Shown here piece by piece: positions 1 to 9,734 of a stretch of DNA of 64,000 nucleotides. Under the pieces are notes generated by a model. The model was not told where the DNA came from and ran no database searches. It worked only from the letters and a program-made list of their open reading frames with translations. The DNA is taken from positions 17,796 through 81,795 of the forward strand of contig JACKPV010000041.1 in NCBI GenBank assembly GCA_024233305.1. Direction: 5' to 3'. The position numbers were made by a program, and so were the translations under genes. How positions within the stretch are numbered: position 1 is the stretch's first letter; each line of letters opens with the position of its first letter. Source of the DNA: Verrucomicrobiales bacterium (lineage in GTDB: Bacteria; Verrucomicrobiota; Verrucomicrobiia; Limisphaerales; J093).

Positions 1-2
1 CC

Positions 3-1085
3 GACGGCAGCGGGAATCCGTTCGTCGGGTACCCCGCGATCGTCTGGGAATACCTGGCCGACGACACCTGGCTCGAGGTGCCGTCCAACCTGCGGGTCAG
101 CGACAGCACCCACACCTTGCGCCGGACCGGCGTGGCGGTGTTCGGCATTCCGGCGGCCGCAACCACCGATCACACCCGCATGCCCTCCGGACGGATCTGG
201 TTGCGGGCGACGGCGACCGGCGCCATCGATGCCCTCAACCGCGCTTACGCCGTGACCGCGCAAGCCGTCGAAGCCGTATTCGTCCCGCAGCCCGCCAACG
301 ACCTGTCCCGGTTGGAGGACCCGTTGCCGGCGGGAAGCGTCGCGCGGCTGGCGGTCGCGCAACCGACGATCAAGAAGGTGCTCCAACCGCTGCCGTCGAC
401 GGGCGGACGGACGGCCGAGCAGGGAACCGCCTACTACCGTCGGGTGAGCGAACGCCTGCGGCATCGACGACGCGCCGTGGCCTCGTGGGATTATGAGCGT
501 TTGCTGCTCGAGGCCTTCCCCGCGCTGCACAAGGTCAAATGCATTCCGCACACATCTCCGGACGCCCCGGATTCCGCGCTCGCGCCCGGTCACGTCACGG
601 TGGTGCTGGTGCCCGTCCTTACCGCCGACGCCTTCGATCGCCGCCGCCCCGCCGCCAGTCAGGATCTCCTGGCCGAGGTCCGGAAGTTCCTTGCGAACCT
701 TGTGTCCGCGCACGTCCGGTTGCACGTGGTGAACGCGGCCTACGAGGAAGTGAAAGTGGAGGCTACGCTGGTCTTGCGTGCCGGCCGGACGGACACCGGT
801 TTTTATGAGATGCAGGCGGCTGCCGAGGTTACCGGCTGGCTCACGCCCTGGGTCTCGGGTGTGCAACCGGCTCCATCATTCGATGCCGGTCTTTACCCCT
901 CCGCCATCCTGAACTTCCTCGAGGAACGCGACTACGTGGATTACGTCGCCGGATTCCACGTGCGCCATCTGCGTGGGTCGACGCTGGTGGCCCTGGATCC
1001 GGCGAAGCTGGAGCCCACCACCGAGCGATCCTTGCTCACCTCGGCGGCCACTCACGAATTTGCCGTCCTTCCGCCCGCGCCATGA
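3..1085 (+). CDS. Baseplate J-like protein of an eCIS, 5'-truncated by window edge
   Basis: The reading frame is open from base 3, so the real start lies left of the window; only about the last 360 residues are seen. It matches the C-terminal part of the J-type baseplate proteins (Afp11 class) of extracellular contractile injection systems. A landmark is the segment around 120-165 residues before mid-protein that reads QPLPSTGGR...YYRRVSERLRHRRRAV..WDYERLLLEAFP...KVKC, followed by APGHVTVVLVP. Baseplate J proteins form the wedges linking tube hub to sheath. The stop overlaps the next start (ATGA), so translation is probably coupled. The family call rests on recognised motifs and on gene order (baseplate, tape measure, AAA+ ATPase, DUF4157); no search was run. 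Confidence 0.85.
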   Translation, partial: DGSGNPFVGYPAIVWEYLADDTWLEVPSNLRVSDSTHTLRRTGVAVFGIPAAATTDHTRMPSGRIWLRATATGAIDALNRAYAVTAQAVEAVFVPQPANDLSRLEDPLPAGSVARLAVAQPTIKKVLQPLPSTGGRTAEQGTAYYRRVSERLRHRRRAVASWDYERLLLEAFPALHKVKCIPHTSPDAPDSALAPGHVTVVLVPVLTADAFDRRRPAASQDLLAEVRKFLANLVSAHVRLHVVNAAYEEVKVEATLVLRAGRTDTGFYEMQAAAEVTGWLTPWVSGVQPAPSFDAGLYPSAILNFLEERDYVDYVAGFHVRHLRGSTLVALDPAKLEPTTERSLLTSAATHEFAVLPPAP

Positions 1086-3643
1086 ACCCGTCCCGATTCC
1101 AGTGTGACTGCGCGTCGAAACCCGGCCTGGATTACGCCGGGCTGCGCGCGGAACTACTGGAGTGGATTCGCGGGTATTCGGGCGGCACGTGGACGGACCA
1201 CAACCTGCACGATCCCGGCATCACGCTCGGCGAGCACTTGTGCTTCGGCCTGACGGACCTGCAACACGTGGCCGGTCTGCCCATGGCGGATTTACTCAAG
1301 CCGCCGGAACACCGCCCGGCCCCGGCGTCCCCGAACTTTCCCGCTCACCGCATCCTGCCCTGCCGCGCGCTCACCCTGCGCGACTACCGCAAGCTGCTGC
1401 TCGACGAGGATGGCGTGCGCAACGCGTGGGTGCAGGTGGCCGGCGCCCCCCAACCCTCCGTTTACGTCGATGAGGATCGGGGCGAACTCACGCTGGCGGA
1501 GCCGGCGCGCGGATGCCGCCTGCCACTGCGGGGTTTCTACGCCGCGCAGGTCGAGTTCGACGACTCGGTTCCGGCCGCCGAACAACCGGCCCGCCTCGAC
1601 GTGTTGCGCACGTGCTTGCAGGCCCACCGCAACCTCGCCGAGGAGTTCCTCACCGTCGAGGCGGTGCGCCCCGAGGAGGTCGCGGTTTGCGCGGAAATCC
1701 GCGTGACCGGGGACGCCGATCTCGACGAGGTCGCCGCCCGGGCGTTTTATGCCCTGGAACAACATGTGGCGCCGTCCGTGCGATTCCGCTCGCTCGAGGA
1801 GGAACTGACCCGGGGCACGCCGACGGAAGCGTTGTTCGAGGGGCCGTTGCTGCGGCACGGCTTCATTGACGATGCCGAGCTGGAAGCGGCGGAACGTCCG
1901 ACCGAGGTGCGGGCCTCGGACCTGGTACAGGTGCTGATGGATGTGGCGGGGGTGGTCGCGGTGAGCCGGTTGATCCTGACGAGTTACCGCGACGGCGTGG
2001 TGGCGCAGGAAGGGGAACGCTGGGTGCTCCCGCTGGATCCGGCCCGTGCCGCCCGGCTGGCCGTTGATCGCAGCCGCTTGCTGTTCTTCAAACGCGAACT
2101 CCCCTTCCTGGCCTCCCCGGCCAGGGTCCGGCAGCGCCTTGCGGAACTGCGCGCGGTCAACGGGGGGCAACGCCATCCGCCCGCCGTGGCGCGCCTTCCC
2201 GAGCCGCCCGGAAGACGGCGCGAGATCGATGCGTTCGAGACGCTGTTGAACCTGCTCCCGTTGAACTACGGCGTCGGACCGGCGGGGCTTTCCCCGGATG
2301 CTCCCGCCGAACGTCAGGCGCAGGCCCGCCAGCTCAAGGCCTTCTTCCTGCTCGCCGAACTCCTGCTGTCCGGCCAGCGCGAGCAAATCGCCCGCCTGCC
2401 CGAGTTGCTCGGACTGGGCTTCGACGCGCCGGTGCTTTCGTCCGCGCCGCCTGCGAAGCTGCGCGGCTTTGCGGACGTGGCCGGCCGGGACGAGGCGGGT
2501 TTTGCGACGCGGGCCCGCGAAGTGATCGAGCCGGAAAGCGAGCGTGTGCGGCGACGGAGCGCCATCGTCGATCATCTGCTGGCGCGATTGGCGGAACCCT
2601 ACGATCCCTATGTGCTGCTGACCGCCCGGCGGGCCAATGCGCCGGATCCCGCCGCCTTGCTGGCCGACAAGCTGCGCCTGATCCGGGCTCTGCCCGAACT
2701 CGCCCGTGACCGCGCCGCGGCCATCGATCTGACCCGCGATCCCGCCGCGCGCGACAATCTCTCCGGCCTCGAGCACAAGCTGCACACGCTGCTGGGCACG
2801 GCGCCTTCGCTCGCAGGCGCGCTCGAAGTCTACGACGAAGCCGATCAGGATGGACGGGTGGAGTGGCGCTTTCGGATCCGGCAACCCGGCGGGAAGATCC
2901 TCCTGAGTTCGAGCCGGCATTATCTGACCCGGGACGAGGCGGAGGACGAGATCGAGGCGGTTGCGCGCAACGGCACCCTCGCGGAACGCTACCGGCCGGA
3001 AACGGATCGCGGTGGCCGCTTCTATTTCAACCTCGTGGACGAAACCGGCGCGATCATCGCCCGGCGGATCGAGTTCTTCGGCGCTGAAGCCGAACGCGAC
3101 GAAGCCATCGCCGCGTGTGTCCGGTTCCTTGCTGGGCTGCCGCCGAAGCTCGAGTTCTACGTGCTTGAGCACCTCCTGTTGCGCCCGCGTCCGGGCAGCG
3201 TCCGGTTGCTGCCCCTCTGTCATCCGTCGGAGACCGTTTCGGTGACGTGTCCCTGTGACGATCCCTATTCCTTCCGGGTGACGTTGGTGCTGCCGGCCTG
3301 GCCAGCGCGGTTGCGGGGGATCTACTTCCGCGCCCATTTCGAGCGGCTCGTGCGCGAACTGCTTCCGGCCCACCTTTTCGCGAAGATCTGCTGGGTCAGC
3401 GAGGAACAGATGCGGGCCTTCCGCAGGGCCTGGCGGACCTGGCGGTTGGAACTCGCCGCCGAACTCGCCGAGCGGCCGCACTCGCTGCCCGAAGCCCAGG
3501 ACGCGCTGGTCGCCGTCTGGCTCGAGCTCCGCAGTCTCTTTCCCCCGGCCACCCTGCACGATTGTGTGGACGGTAATGATGAAAACCCTGTCGTCCTCGA
3601 CCAAACCACGTTGGGGACGCTCACCGAGGACGTCCCCTCATGA
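1082..3643 (+). CDS. Second eCIS baseplate-wedge-like protein (Afp12 class)
   Basis: 853 aa, starting with the ATG that overlaps the upstream stop. The N terminus (residues 15-60) reads GLDYAGLRAELLEWIR...WTDHNLHDPGITLGEHLCF.L.DL, which resembles the N-terminal signature of the large baseplate-associated proteins next to the J protein in Bacteroidetes-type eCIS. No signal peptide is visible, as expected for a particle assembled in the cytoplasm. The middle is leucine/arginine-rich and helical. The C terminus (about 620-780) contains LEFYVLEHLLLRPRPGS and a CPCDDPYSFRVTLVLPAWPARL segment typical of these proteins. The stop overlaps the next start by 4 bp. A role as wedge component beside the J protein is inferred from position and similarity. 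Confidence 0.75.
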   Translation: MNPSRFQCDCASKPGLDYAGLRAELLEWIRGYSGGTWTDHNLHDPGITLGEHLCFGLTDLQHVAGLPMADLLKPPEHRPAPASPNFPAHRILPCRALTLRDYRKLLLDEDGVRNAWVQVAGAPQPSVYVDEDRGELTLAEPARGCRLPLRGFYAAQVEFDDSVPAAEQPARLDVLRTCLQAHRNLAEEFLTVEAVRPEEVAVCAEIRVTGDADLDEVAARAFYALEQHVAPSVRFRSLEEELTRGTPTEALFEGPLLRHGFIDDAELEAAERPTEVRASDLVQVLMDVAGVVAVSRLILTSYRDGVVAQEGERWVLPLDPARAARLAVDRSRLLFFKRELPFLASPARVRQRLAELRAVNGGQRHPPAVARLPEPPGRRREIDAFETLLNLLPLNYGVGPAGLSPDAPAERQAQARQLKAFFLLAELLLSGQREQIARLPELLGLGFDAPVLSSAPPAKLRGFADVAGRDEAGFATRAREVIEPESERVRRRSAIVDHLLARLAEPYDPYVLLTARRANAPDPAALLADKLRLIRALPELARDRAAAIDLTRDPAARDNLSGLEHKLHTLLGTAPSLAGALEVYDEADQDGRVEWRFRIRQPGGKILLSSSRHYLTRDEAEDEIEAVARNGTLAERYRPETDRGGRFYFNLVDETGAIIARRIEFFGAEAERDEAIAACVRFLAGLPPKLEFYVLEHLLLRPRPGSVRLLPLCHPSETVSVTCPCDDPYSFRVTLVLPAWPARLRGIYFRAHFERLVRELLPAHLFAKICWVSEEQMRAFRRAWRTWRLELAAELAERPHSLPEAQDALVAVWLELRSLFPPATLHDCVDGNDENPVVLDQTTLGTLTEDVPS

Positions 3644-6600
3644 CACCCCGTTTCCGTTATCCCCGGTTCGAGGAGAACCAGGTGCTTTCTTATCAGCACC
3701 TGAACCAGCTCACCGATTTCCTGGAGGGCGAGGACCGGCTTGCGCGCCGGGCCCTGCTCGGCGCCGGCGTGGCCTGCGGCCTGGATATCGAGCACTTCCC
3801 GGTCCAGGGCCTCACCCTCCGGCGCGGCGTGGCGCTGACCACCGCGGGTTTCCTCTGTCAGATTGAGGAAGACCTGCGTTTCATCGGCGCCGCAGACTAC
3901 CGCGATCCAGCGGCCTATGCGCCCTTCCTCACCGGGGGCGGCGCCGCCCAGATCGCGCTCTGGGAACTGCTTGAAACTGCCTCCGCCGGCTCGCGCGCCG
4001 TCGTTTCCCTGACGGACGCCGACAGCGCGGCGTTCCTGGCAGACAAGGCGGCGCTGCTCTACCTCGAACGTACGACCGCTGATCTCGACACCTGCACCGA
4101 CAATCATTGCATCAACCAGGGACAGGAACGACGCGGCGTCTGGCGGGTGCTGCTCGGTCTTCGGGACGAACTCACCGCCCTGCGCGAGAAGGCCCTGAAC
4201 GACGATGCGGTGGAGCCGGCGTGGGACCTGGAGGACCTTCGGCCCGAACGGTTGCTGTTGCGCCCGGCCGACACGTTGAGTCACCCGGCCCTGTCCGAGC
4301 GCGGCCTGGATTTCATGCGGGATTCCCGGGACCGATTGCTGGCGTCGGTGCAGGCGGCCGGCGCGCTGTTCGGCGGGCGGCTGGGCATTCCGGCCACGAC
4401 GACGTCCGCGGCCTTGAACGCGTTGGCAGTGGATTTCGATGCCTGGCTCGCCGGCCTGCGCGCGGGCGGGCGCATCGGCTGGCAGCACGGTCTGGATCAC
4501 CTCCGCCATCTTTACCGGGCCTGGTCGGACTTTGTGGAAGCCGCCTTCGCCTGGGAAAGTGAAGTGCCTCCGCCGGCCGAGCGTTTTCCGTTGCATGCGC
4601 TGCTCGGAATGATCCCGACCCGCCGGCGCGGGGAGCCCGACTTCCTGCGTCACCGCTTCGTTCCCACCCCGCTGCCGGCCCATGGGGGACGGGACCGCAG
4701 CCTGCTGGAGCATCGTTACCGAAGGCTGCTGACGTTGTGCGCGGCCTTCCAGATTCCGGCCGGGCGCGGCGTGCGCATCACTCCTGGCGGCGCGGTCGCC
4801 GGAACCCTCGAGGCACAGGCCGTGCCGTTCTACTACGACCCGGTTCCGGCCCTGACCTGGTGGAACGTGGAAGCCACCCGGCGGCAAAGGGAACGCCGGT
4901 TGCCCTGCTATCATCGCGAAGTCCTGTTGAACCGGCCGGAAATCAGGGATCCATTGCGGTTTCCGTCCGATGCGTGGGCGTTCTACCGCATCGAAGGACA
5001 TCAGGGACGGACGCGACGTCAGGTTGAGCAAAGCCTCGCCGCTCTGCGGCGGCAGTACCAACTCCCGTTCCAAGTGGTCAGTGTGACTCTCGGCGCGGAG
5101 GAGGAAGAGGCCACGCATTGCCTTTGCGAGCTGGAGAAGATCAAGGTGCTCCACCGGGTCAGCGCCGACGAAATGCGCTGCCACCTGGCGCGGTTGCTCG
5201 GTTTTCTCGGCAGCCTGCTCAAACCCGCCGCCGCCGCCACCTCCGTGTTCGACCGCATCACGCTCGCCGACGGCACGGTCAAGCTGGCGTTCGACCTGCA
5301 GAAGGCGGATTTTCTGACCTTCGGCGTCGGGGCGCAGGCCGACCTCGCGGGCGGGTTGCGCGCGGTGGCGCCCGCCGCCTCCGATGCGACCAACACCTTC
5401 GCCCGCGCGGCAGCCGCCGCGACCGCAGGGGCGGGCGACCTGCGGACGGTCAAGCTCGACAACCTGGAGCTGAGCTATGCCGTCGTCTCGCAGGCGCTGT
5501 ATCCGCACCTCACGCCGGAGGTGCTGGTCAACAGCCTGGCGCGCGAATTGATGGGACGGCTCACCGAGGCGGACGGCCGCCTGGACGCTGCCGTCGAGGG
5601 GTTCAATGCCGACCTGTTCAACGAGACCATCCAGGCGGCGCGCACCAAGGCCACCGACCTGACCGGCGCCCTGGCGGGTCTTTCGGACGACGTGGAAGCC
5701 GAGGTGTTGAAGCAGCGCGGGCAGTTGAGCCAGGAGTTGTTGTTGTTCCTCGCCAACTGTGTGCCCACGCGCATCGCGCAGGTGGCCTCCTTGTTCGCGC
5801 AGGCCCTCGAACGGTTGCGGGCGACGCCCACGCTGGCGACGTTCCTGCGCCAGCACCCCGGTCTGGAACACCTCGGCGGGGTGCCGAAAGGAGGCACGTT
5901 CGTGCTGGTCTGCGGCCGTCCCGAGTCGAACGCCGCGGAAGCCGACGGAGTGGCCGTTGACGCTTTCGGTGGGTTCGCGGAAACCGGCCGCCTGGACGCC
6001 ATCCTTACCGGCGCGACCAACAGCGCGACCACGTTCGGGAAAGCCACCTCGCGAATGACGGCTTCGTCCGGGGCGGCGTTCGTCAATCCGGCCACCGAAA
6101 ACCTGCTGCTCAAAAGCTATGGCTACTATCAGGCGTCACCGGGAGCGAACGTGCTGATCGAGAAACTCACCGGCGGCGCCAACCTTTCGGAGGCCGACAA
6201 AACACTGCTCGCCGGCAGCTATACACCGGCCGCCGGCGGCATCGGCGCGGCCTCGATTGACCTCGAAGCCATCTACGATCGCCTCCGCAGGTTCTTCGGC
6301 GACACGTTGGAAACGGAACCGGATCTGGTGCTCGCCGACTTCTGTCTGCCCTACCTCTGCTGTGCCGAATGCGCGGGCAACCCGACCGTCGTGCTGCCGT
6401 CACCTCCCGCCAGCCTGACGCTGCCGGCCGCGGACTTCTGCGCCGACGATCCCGGGCCCTACCCGTTTACCGCGCAGCCAGCCGGCGGCCTGGTCACGGG
6501 GCCGGGCGTGGTGGCCCTGGACGGGGGGGCTTATGGCTTCCGTCCGGCGGACGTTTCCCCGGACGAAATCGTCGACGGACGACTGACGTTCACCTACCGG

Positions 6601-7929
6601 ATCGGCGACGACACCACGGTCCGCTTGACGGTCCGACTGGTGGCGCCGCCCATTGTCCGTTTCGAGGCATCCGGGCCCGACGCCGTCGAAGGGGGGTGGA
6701 CAGTCGCCTTTCGGAACCTGACGGAACTGATCGCGGGCGACGAATGCGAATGGACTCTCGGCGATGGGGCAACCTCGACGGCGCCTAATCCAACCCATGT
6801 CTACACCGCGCCGGGCGACTACGAAGTCGGGCTGCGGGTCATCCGTGGACCTTGCGTCCGTACGGCGGAGGGGGTGACCGTGTCGATCCTCGAGGTCCGG
6901 GAACCGCCCGCGCTCACCATCGAACCGCAGGTCTTTTGCGCCGACGACCCGCGGCCCCATGCGGTGCAGGCCACGCCGGACGGGGGAAGATTGCTGGTGA
7001 ACGGACAGCGCGTGGACGGTTTGTTGTTCGTTCCGGCTGATGCGGGTGGGAGCGGTCCGGTGGAACTCCGCTATCAACTTGCCGACGGACGCAGTGACGC
7101 GCTGGAGGTCACCCTGGTGGCGCCGCCGGAACCTCGATTCACCCGGGAAATCCTCGGCCATCGCGGACGCGCGGTGGTGGTTCGCTTTACCAATCAGACG
7201 TCCGGCGGACGCGAACGCGTGCTCTGGCGTTTCGGCGACGGGGCGACCGACTCCTCGCCGCTGCCGCAGGTCGTGCATGAGTACGCGCCGGGCGACTATC
7301 AGGTCGTACTCGAGGTCGAGCGCCCGCCGTGTCCGGCGGCCACCGTGGAGCAACGCCTGGACCTGCGGGAGTACGTCCCGCCAACGCCCGTCTTCGAGTT
7401 CGATGCCGGACGATGGGAGGAACTGGCCGCCGGCCCGTGGCTCGAGGCGGTTGCCGGCGATGCCGCTCCCGGACTGGTGGAGGGCGCTTCCACGCTGCTG
7501 AACGCGGCGACCACCGTGACCCAGGACGCGGCGGCCCGGGAAAGCCTCGAGACCGCTGCCGGCGAGAAACGGCTGGGAGCAGCAGCGGGGCCGTTCCTGC
7601 AGGAACTGGCGCCCGTGCTGCTCGAGCGCGCCGCCGGGGCGCCTCCCGAAATCGTCGACCAGCTCTGGAACTTCACCCAGATCCCGCTCGCAGCCACGGT
7701 GTATCTGGCGGCCGTCAGGCAGAAGGACCTCGCCCGGACCGGGCCGCTCGCCCGCGGGCTGACCTTCGCCGGCGCGGAACTCCTGCCGGAACTCGCCGGT
7801 CGCGATCACGGTCGCCGGTTGAAATTCACCCCCGCGCTCGAAGCCCTGTTGACGGCCGCTGGGGCGGACTTCAGCAAACCGGTGGTTCAGGAACTCGCGA
7901 TCCGGATCCGCGAGGTCTATACGGGATGA
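3640..7929 (+). CDS. Large eCIS-linked protein with duplicated FCADDP/PKD units
   Basis: 1429 aa, start coupled to the upstream stop. Residues 1-60 (RFEENQVLSYQHLNQLTDFLEGEDRLARR..LGAGVACGLDI) form a recognisable N-terminal module of large proteins encoded between baseplate and tape-measure genes in Bacteroidetes-type eCIS. The middle (about 100-900) is helical. The C-terminal third carries a duplicated unit: an Ig-like stretch beginning DFCADDP or VFCADDP (about 925-1003 and 1092-1160), each followed by a PKD-type domain with W.(L/F)GDGA and a Y(T/A)PGDY(E/Q)V strand (about 1004-1085 and 1160-1245). After the PKD units comes a helical tail. PKD domains usually act in binding at surfaces, so this may decorate the particle or act as fibre or spike. 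That role is inference; no transmembrane segment or signal peptide is seen. Confidence 0.65.
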   Translation: MTPRFRYPRFEENQVLSYQHLNQLTDFLEGEDRLARRALLGAGVACGLDIEHFPVQGLTLRRGVALTTAGFLCQIEEDLRFIGAADYRDPAAYAPFLTGGGAAQIALWELLETASAGSRAVVSLTDADSAAFLADKAALLYLERTTADLDTCTDNHCINQGQERRGVWRVLLGLRDELTALREKALNDDAVEPAWDLEDLRPERLLLRPADTLSHPALSERGLDFMRDSRDRLLASVQAAGALFGGRLGIPATTTSAALNALAVDFDAWLAGLRAGGRIGWQHGLDHLRHLYRAWSDFVEAAFAWESEVPPPAERFPLHALLGMIPTRRRGEPDFLRHRFVPTPLPAHGGRDRSLLEHRYRRLLTLCAAFQIPAGRGVRITPGGAVAGTLEAQAVPFYYDPVPALTWWNVEATRRQRERRLPCYHREVLLNRPEIRDPLRFPSDAWAFYRIEGHQGRTRRQVEQSLAALRRQYQLPFQVVSVTLGAEEEEATHCLCELEKIKVLHRVSADEMRCHLARLLGFLGSLLKPAAAATSVFDRITLADGTVKLAFDLQKADFLTFGVGAQADLAGGLRAVAPAASDATNTFARAAAAATAGAGDLRTVKLDNLELSYAVVSQALYPHLTPEVLVNSLARELMGRLTEADGRLDAAVEGFNADLFNETIQAARTKATDLTGALAGLSDDVEAEVLKQRGQLSQELLLFLANCVPTRIAQVASLFAQALERLRATPTLATFLRQHPGLEHLGGVPKGGTFVLVCGRPESNAAEADGVAVDAFGGFAETGRLDAILTGATNSATTFGKATSRMTASSGAAFVNPATENLLLKSYGYYQASPGANVLIEKLTGGANLSEADKTLLAGSYTPAAGGIGAASIDLEAIYDRLRRFFGDTLETEPDLVLADFCLPYLCCAECAGNPTVVLPSPPASLTLPAADFCADDPGPYPFTAQPAGGLVTGPGVVALDGGAYGFRPADVSPDEIVDGRLTFTYRIGDDTTVRLTVRLVAPPIVRFEASGPDAVEGGWTVAFRNLTELIAGDECEWTLGDGATSTAPNPTHVYTAPGDYEVGLRVIRGPCVRTAEGVTVSILEVREPPALTIEPQVFCADDPRPHAVQATPDGGRLLVNGQRVDGLLFVPADAGGSGPVELRYQLADGRSDALEVTLVAPPEPRFTREILGHRGRAVVVRFTNQTSGGRERVLWRFGDGATDSSPLPQVVHEYAPGDYQVVLEVERPPCPAATVEQRLDLREYVPPTPVFEFDAGRWEELAAGPWLEAVAGDAAPGLVEGASTLLNAATTVTQDAAARESLETAAGEKRLGAAAGPFLQELAPVLLERAAGAPPEIVDQLWNFTQIPLAATVYLAAVRQKDLARTGPLARGLTFAGAELLPELAGRDHGRRLKFTPALEALLTAAGADFSKPVVQELAIRIREVYTG

Positions 7930-7946
7930 TCATGCCGTGACCGAAC

Positions 7947-9734
7947 ATGCCGACTCGCGTCACCCATCGCATCTTTCGCTGTGTCATCGAGGTGCAGGGC
8001 GCGCCGCGCGCCGAGGCGGAGGCGTGGCGGTTGCGCGCCCGGCGGCTTTGGCGCGAGACCCTTGCCACGCCCTTGACGGACTTGTGCGACCGGCTCGCGC
8101 CGAACGGCGAACGGTTGCGGATCCGCCGGCTCGAGGTCGAGTTCACCGCCGCTTCCGGCGACCCGGAACCGGAACTGCGCCACCGCTTCGCCGAGGCTTT
8201 GCAGGCGCGCCTCGCGATGGCATGTCCGTCCGCCGAGCGCCACCAGGAGTCGAGGGCCACACCGCCGGCGGCGGGCGGGGGGGAACACGACAGGTTGACG
8301 GTGTGGCTCGTGACCGGCTCGCTTCCCTGGTGGGCGGACCGGCTTGACGCCCGCTCGCTGTTCGCGGCCTTCGTTGAGCGCCTGCAACGCCCGGACGGGG
8401 GAGAATGGTTGCGGGGTATCCTGTGCGAGCATCCGGCGGCCATCCGCCGACTGGCCCTGCAATGGGACATGTCCCGACAGATCCGGGCGCTCGACATCGT
8501 CTGGCCGCAAACCTGGCCCGCCGCCGCGCCCTTCCTGAAGGCCATATCCAACGCGACGGGAACCAGCGGGAATCATGAGGACCGAGAAGCCACGCTGGCG
8601 GAAGCGGTCTGGCAGCTGTGGGCCGGCGAACGACCGTTTTCCCCACTCGTTGCGGAACTCGCCGGGCACACGGCTCCGGCGCACCACGCCGGGGAAAGGC
8701 GATCGGTTCACCGCGTTGCCCATCCGGCAGTCGCGGAAACCGCCGAGTCCGCCCCTGCGTCCTCCGGCGTCCAGTTCCCCGCACTCGCTGGTCCCGACGA
8801 CCTGCGCGCGAAAAGCGAGCGGTTGTGGGCGCTGTTGCGCGAACCTTCGCCGACCGCGAGGCGACTCGCCACCGTGGCGAAACCAGGCGGCGATCGCGAC
8901 GCGCTGCGTGAATGGCACGCAAGGGTCCTGCCGGAACTGGCGACCCAGGATGGAGCTGCCACGCCGCCGCCGGAACCCGCTTCGCCGCGCACGGAAACGG
9001 TGAAACCGGGGGATGGCCCAACCCCGGTCGGCCCGAAGCCGGAGCGCCTCCTGACGGTCGGGCCAGGCCCGAAGCTCCCGGCGGAGCTGGCCGCCGGCTC
9101 CACTGCCACGGACGGGTCGAAAGCAGGCGCTGCCGCCCATCAGGCCGGAAGGCCATCGCCGGCGCCGCTGCCGGTCGACCGGCCGGACCGGCACCTGCTG
9201 GAGGTCCGGGACCTGCTCGCCCCCGGCCTGCCGGTGGCGAGTGCGGGCCTCGTCCTGATCGCCCCCTATCTGCCCCCGTTCCTTGCCGCCGTCGACCTGC
9301 TGCCAGCGTCGGGGGTGGGCGACCCGGACCCCGGCGCCTCGGGTGTTCCTTTGCTGCTGCACTGGCTGGCCACCGGTTCGGCGGAAGCGGCGGAGCCCGA
9401 ACTGGCCCTCCCGAAGTTGCTTGCGGGAATGCCCCTTGATGAACCGGTCGTTTGTCGGCGCCAGTTTCCATCCACCACCCTGGCCGAGGCGGAACGATTG
9501 CTGCTCGCGGTGATTGCGCATTGGAGCGCCTTGAAGGAGACCTCGGTCGAAGGGTTGCGCGACGCCTTCCTGCAGCGCGCCGGATTGCTGCGTGACGATG
9601 GATCGCAGTGGCTGTTGCGCGTCGAGCACCGGGCGTGGGATGTGTTGCTCGAGCGCGTGCCGTGGACGTTCCGGACCCTGCGGCTCCCTTGGATGGAACG
9701 AGCGTTGCTGGTCGAATGGGGGGGCCATGCCTGA
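7947..9734 (+). CDS. Contractile injection system tape measure protein
   Basis: 595 aa. The N terminus (RVTHRIFRCVIEVQG...LCDRLAPNGERLRIRRLEVEF) and the last 30 residues (RVEHRAWDVLLERVPWTFRTLRLPWM..LLVEW) are characteristic of the CIS tape-measure family found beside the AAA+ ATPase in Bacteroidetes-like eCIS. The centre (about 250-400) is a Pro/Ala-rich, low-complexity linker with tandem-like PKPE/GPKPE stretches, while both ends are conserved. The tape measure sets tube length inside the growing particle. The ATG at 7947 follows the upstream stop by 17 bases, and the gene overlaps the ATPase gene by 8 bp. Length control by the variable linker is inference. Confidence 0.85.
   Translation: MPTRVTHRIFRCVIEVQGAPRAEAEAWRLRARRLWRETLATPLTDLCDRLAPNGERLRIRRLEVEFTAASGDPEPELRHRFAEALQARLAMACPSAERHQESRATPPAAGGGEHDRLTVWLVTGSLPWWADRLDARSLFAAFVERLQRPDGGEWLRGILCEHPAAIRRLALQWDMSRQIRALDIVWPQTWPAAAPFLKAISNATGTSGNHEDREATLAEAVWQLWAGERPFSPLVAELAGHTAPAHHAGERRSVHRVAHPAVAETAESAPASSGVQFPALAGPDDLRAKSERLWALLREPSPTARRLATVAKPGGDRDALREWHARVLPELATQDGAATPPPEPASPRTETVKPGDGPTPVGPKPERLLTVGPGPKLPAELAAGSTATDGSKAGAAAHQAGRPSPAPLPVDRPDRHLLEVRDLLAPGLPVASAGLVLIAPYLPPFLAAVDLLPASGVGDPDPGASGVPLLLHWLATGSAEAAEPELALPKLLAGMPLDEPVVCRRQFPSTTLAEAERLLLAVIAHWSALKETSVEGLRDAFLQRAGLLRDDGSQWLLRVEHRAWDVLLERVPWTFRTLRLPWMERALLVEWGGHA

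Noticed and set aside
1292..3604. 770-aa open frame on the minus strand
   Set aside because: It lies wholly antisense to the baseplate-like gene and has Arg/Gly/Gln-rich shadow composition with no motif.
6400..7809. 469-aa open frame antisense to the PKD protein
   Set aside because: The plus strand shows clear PKD domains, so this is a shadow.
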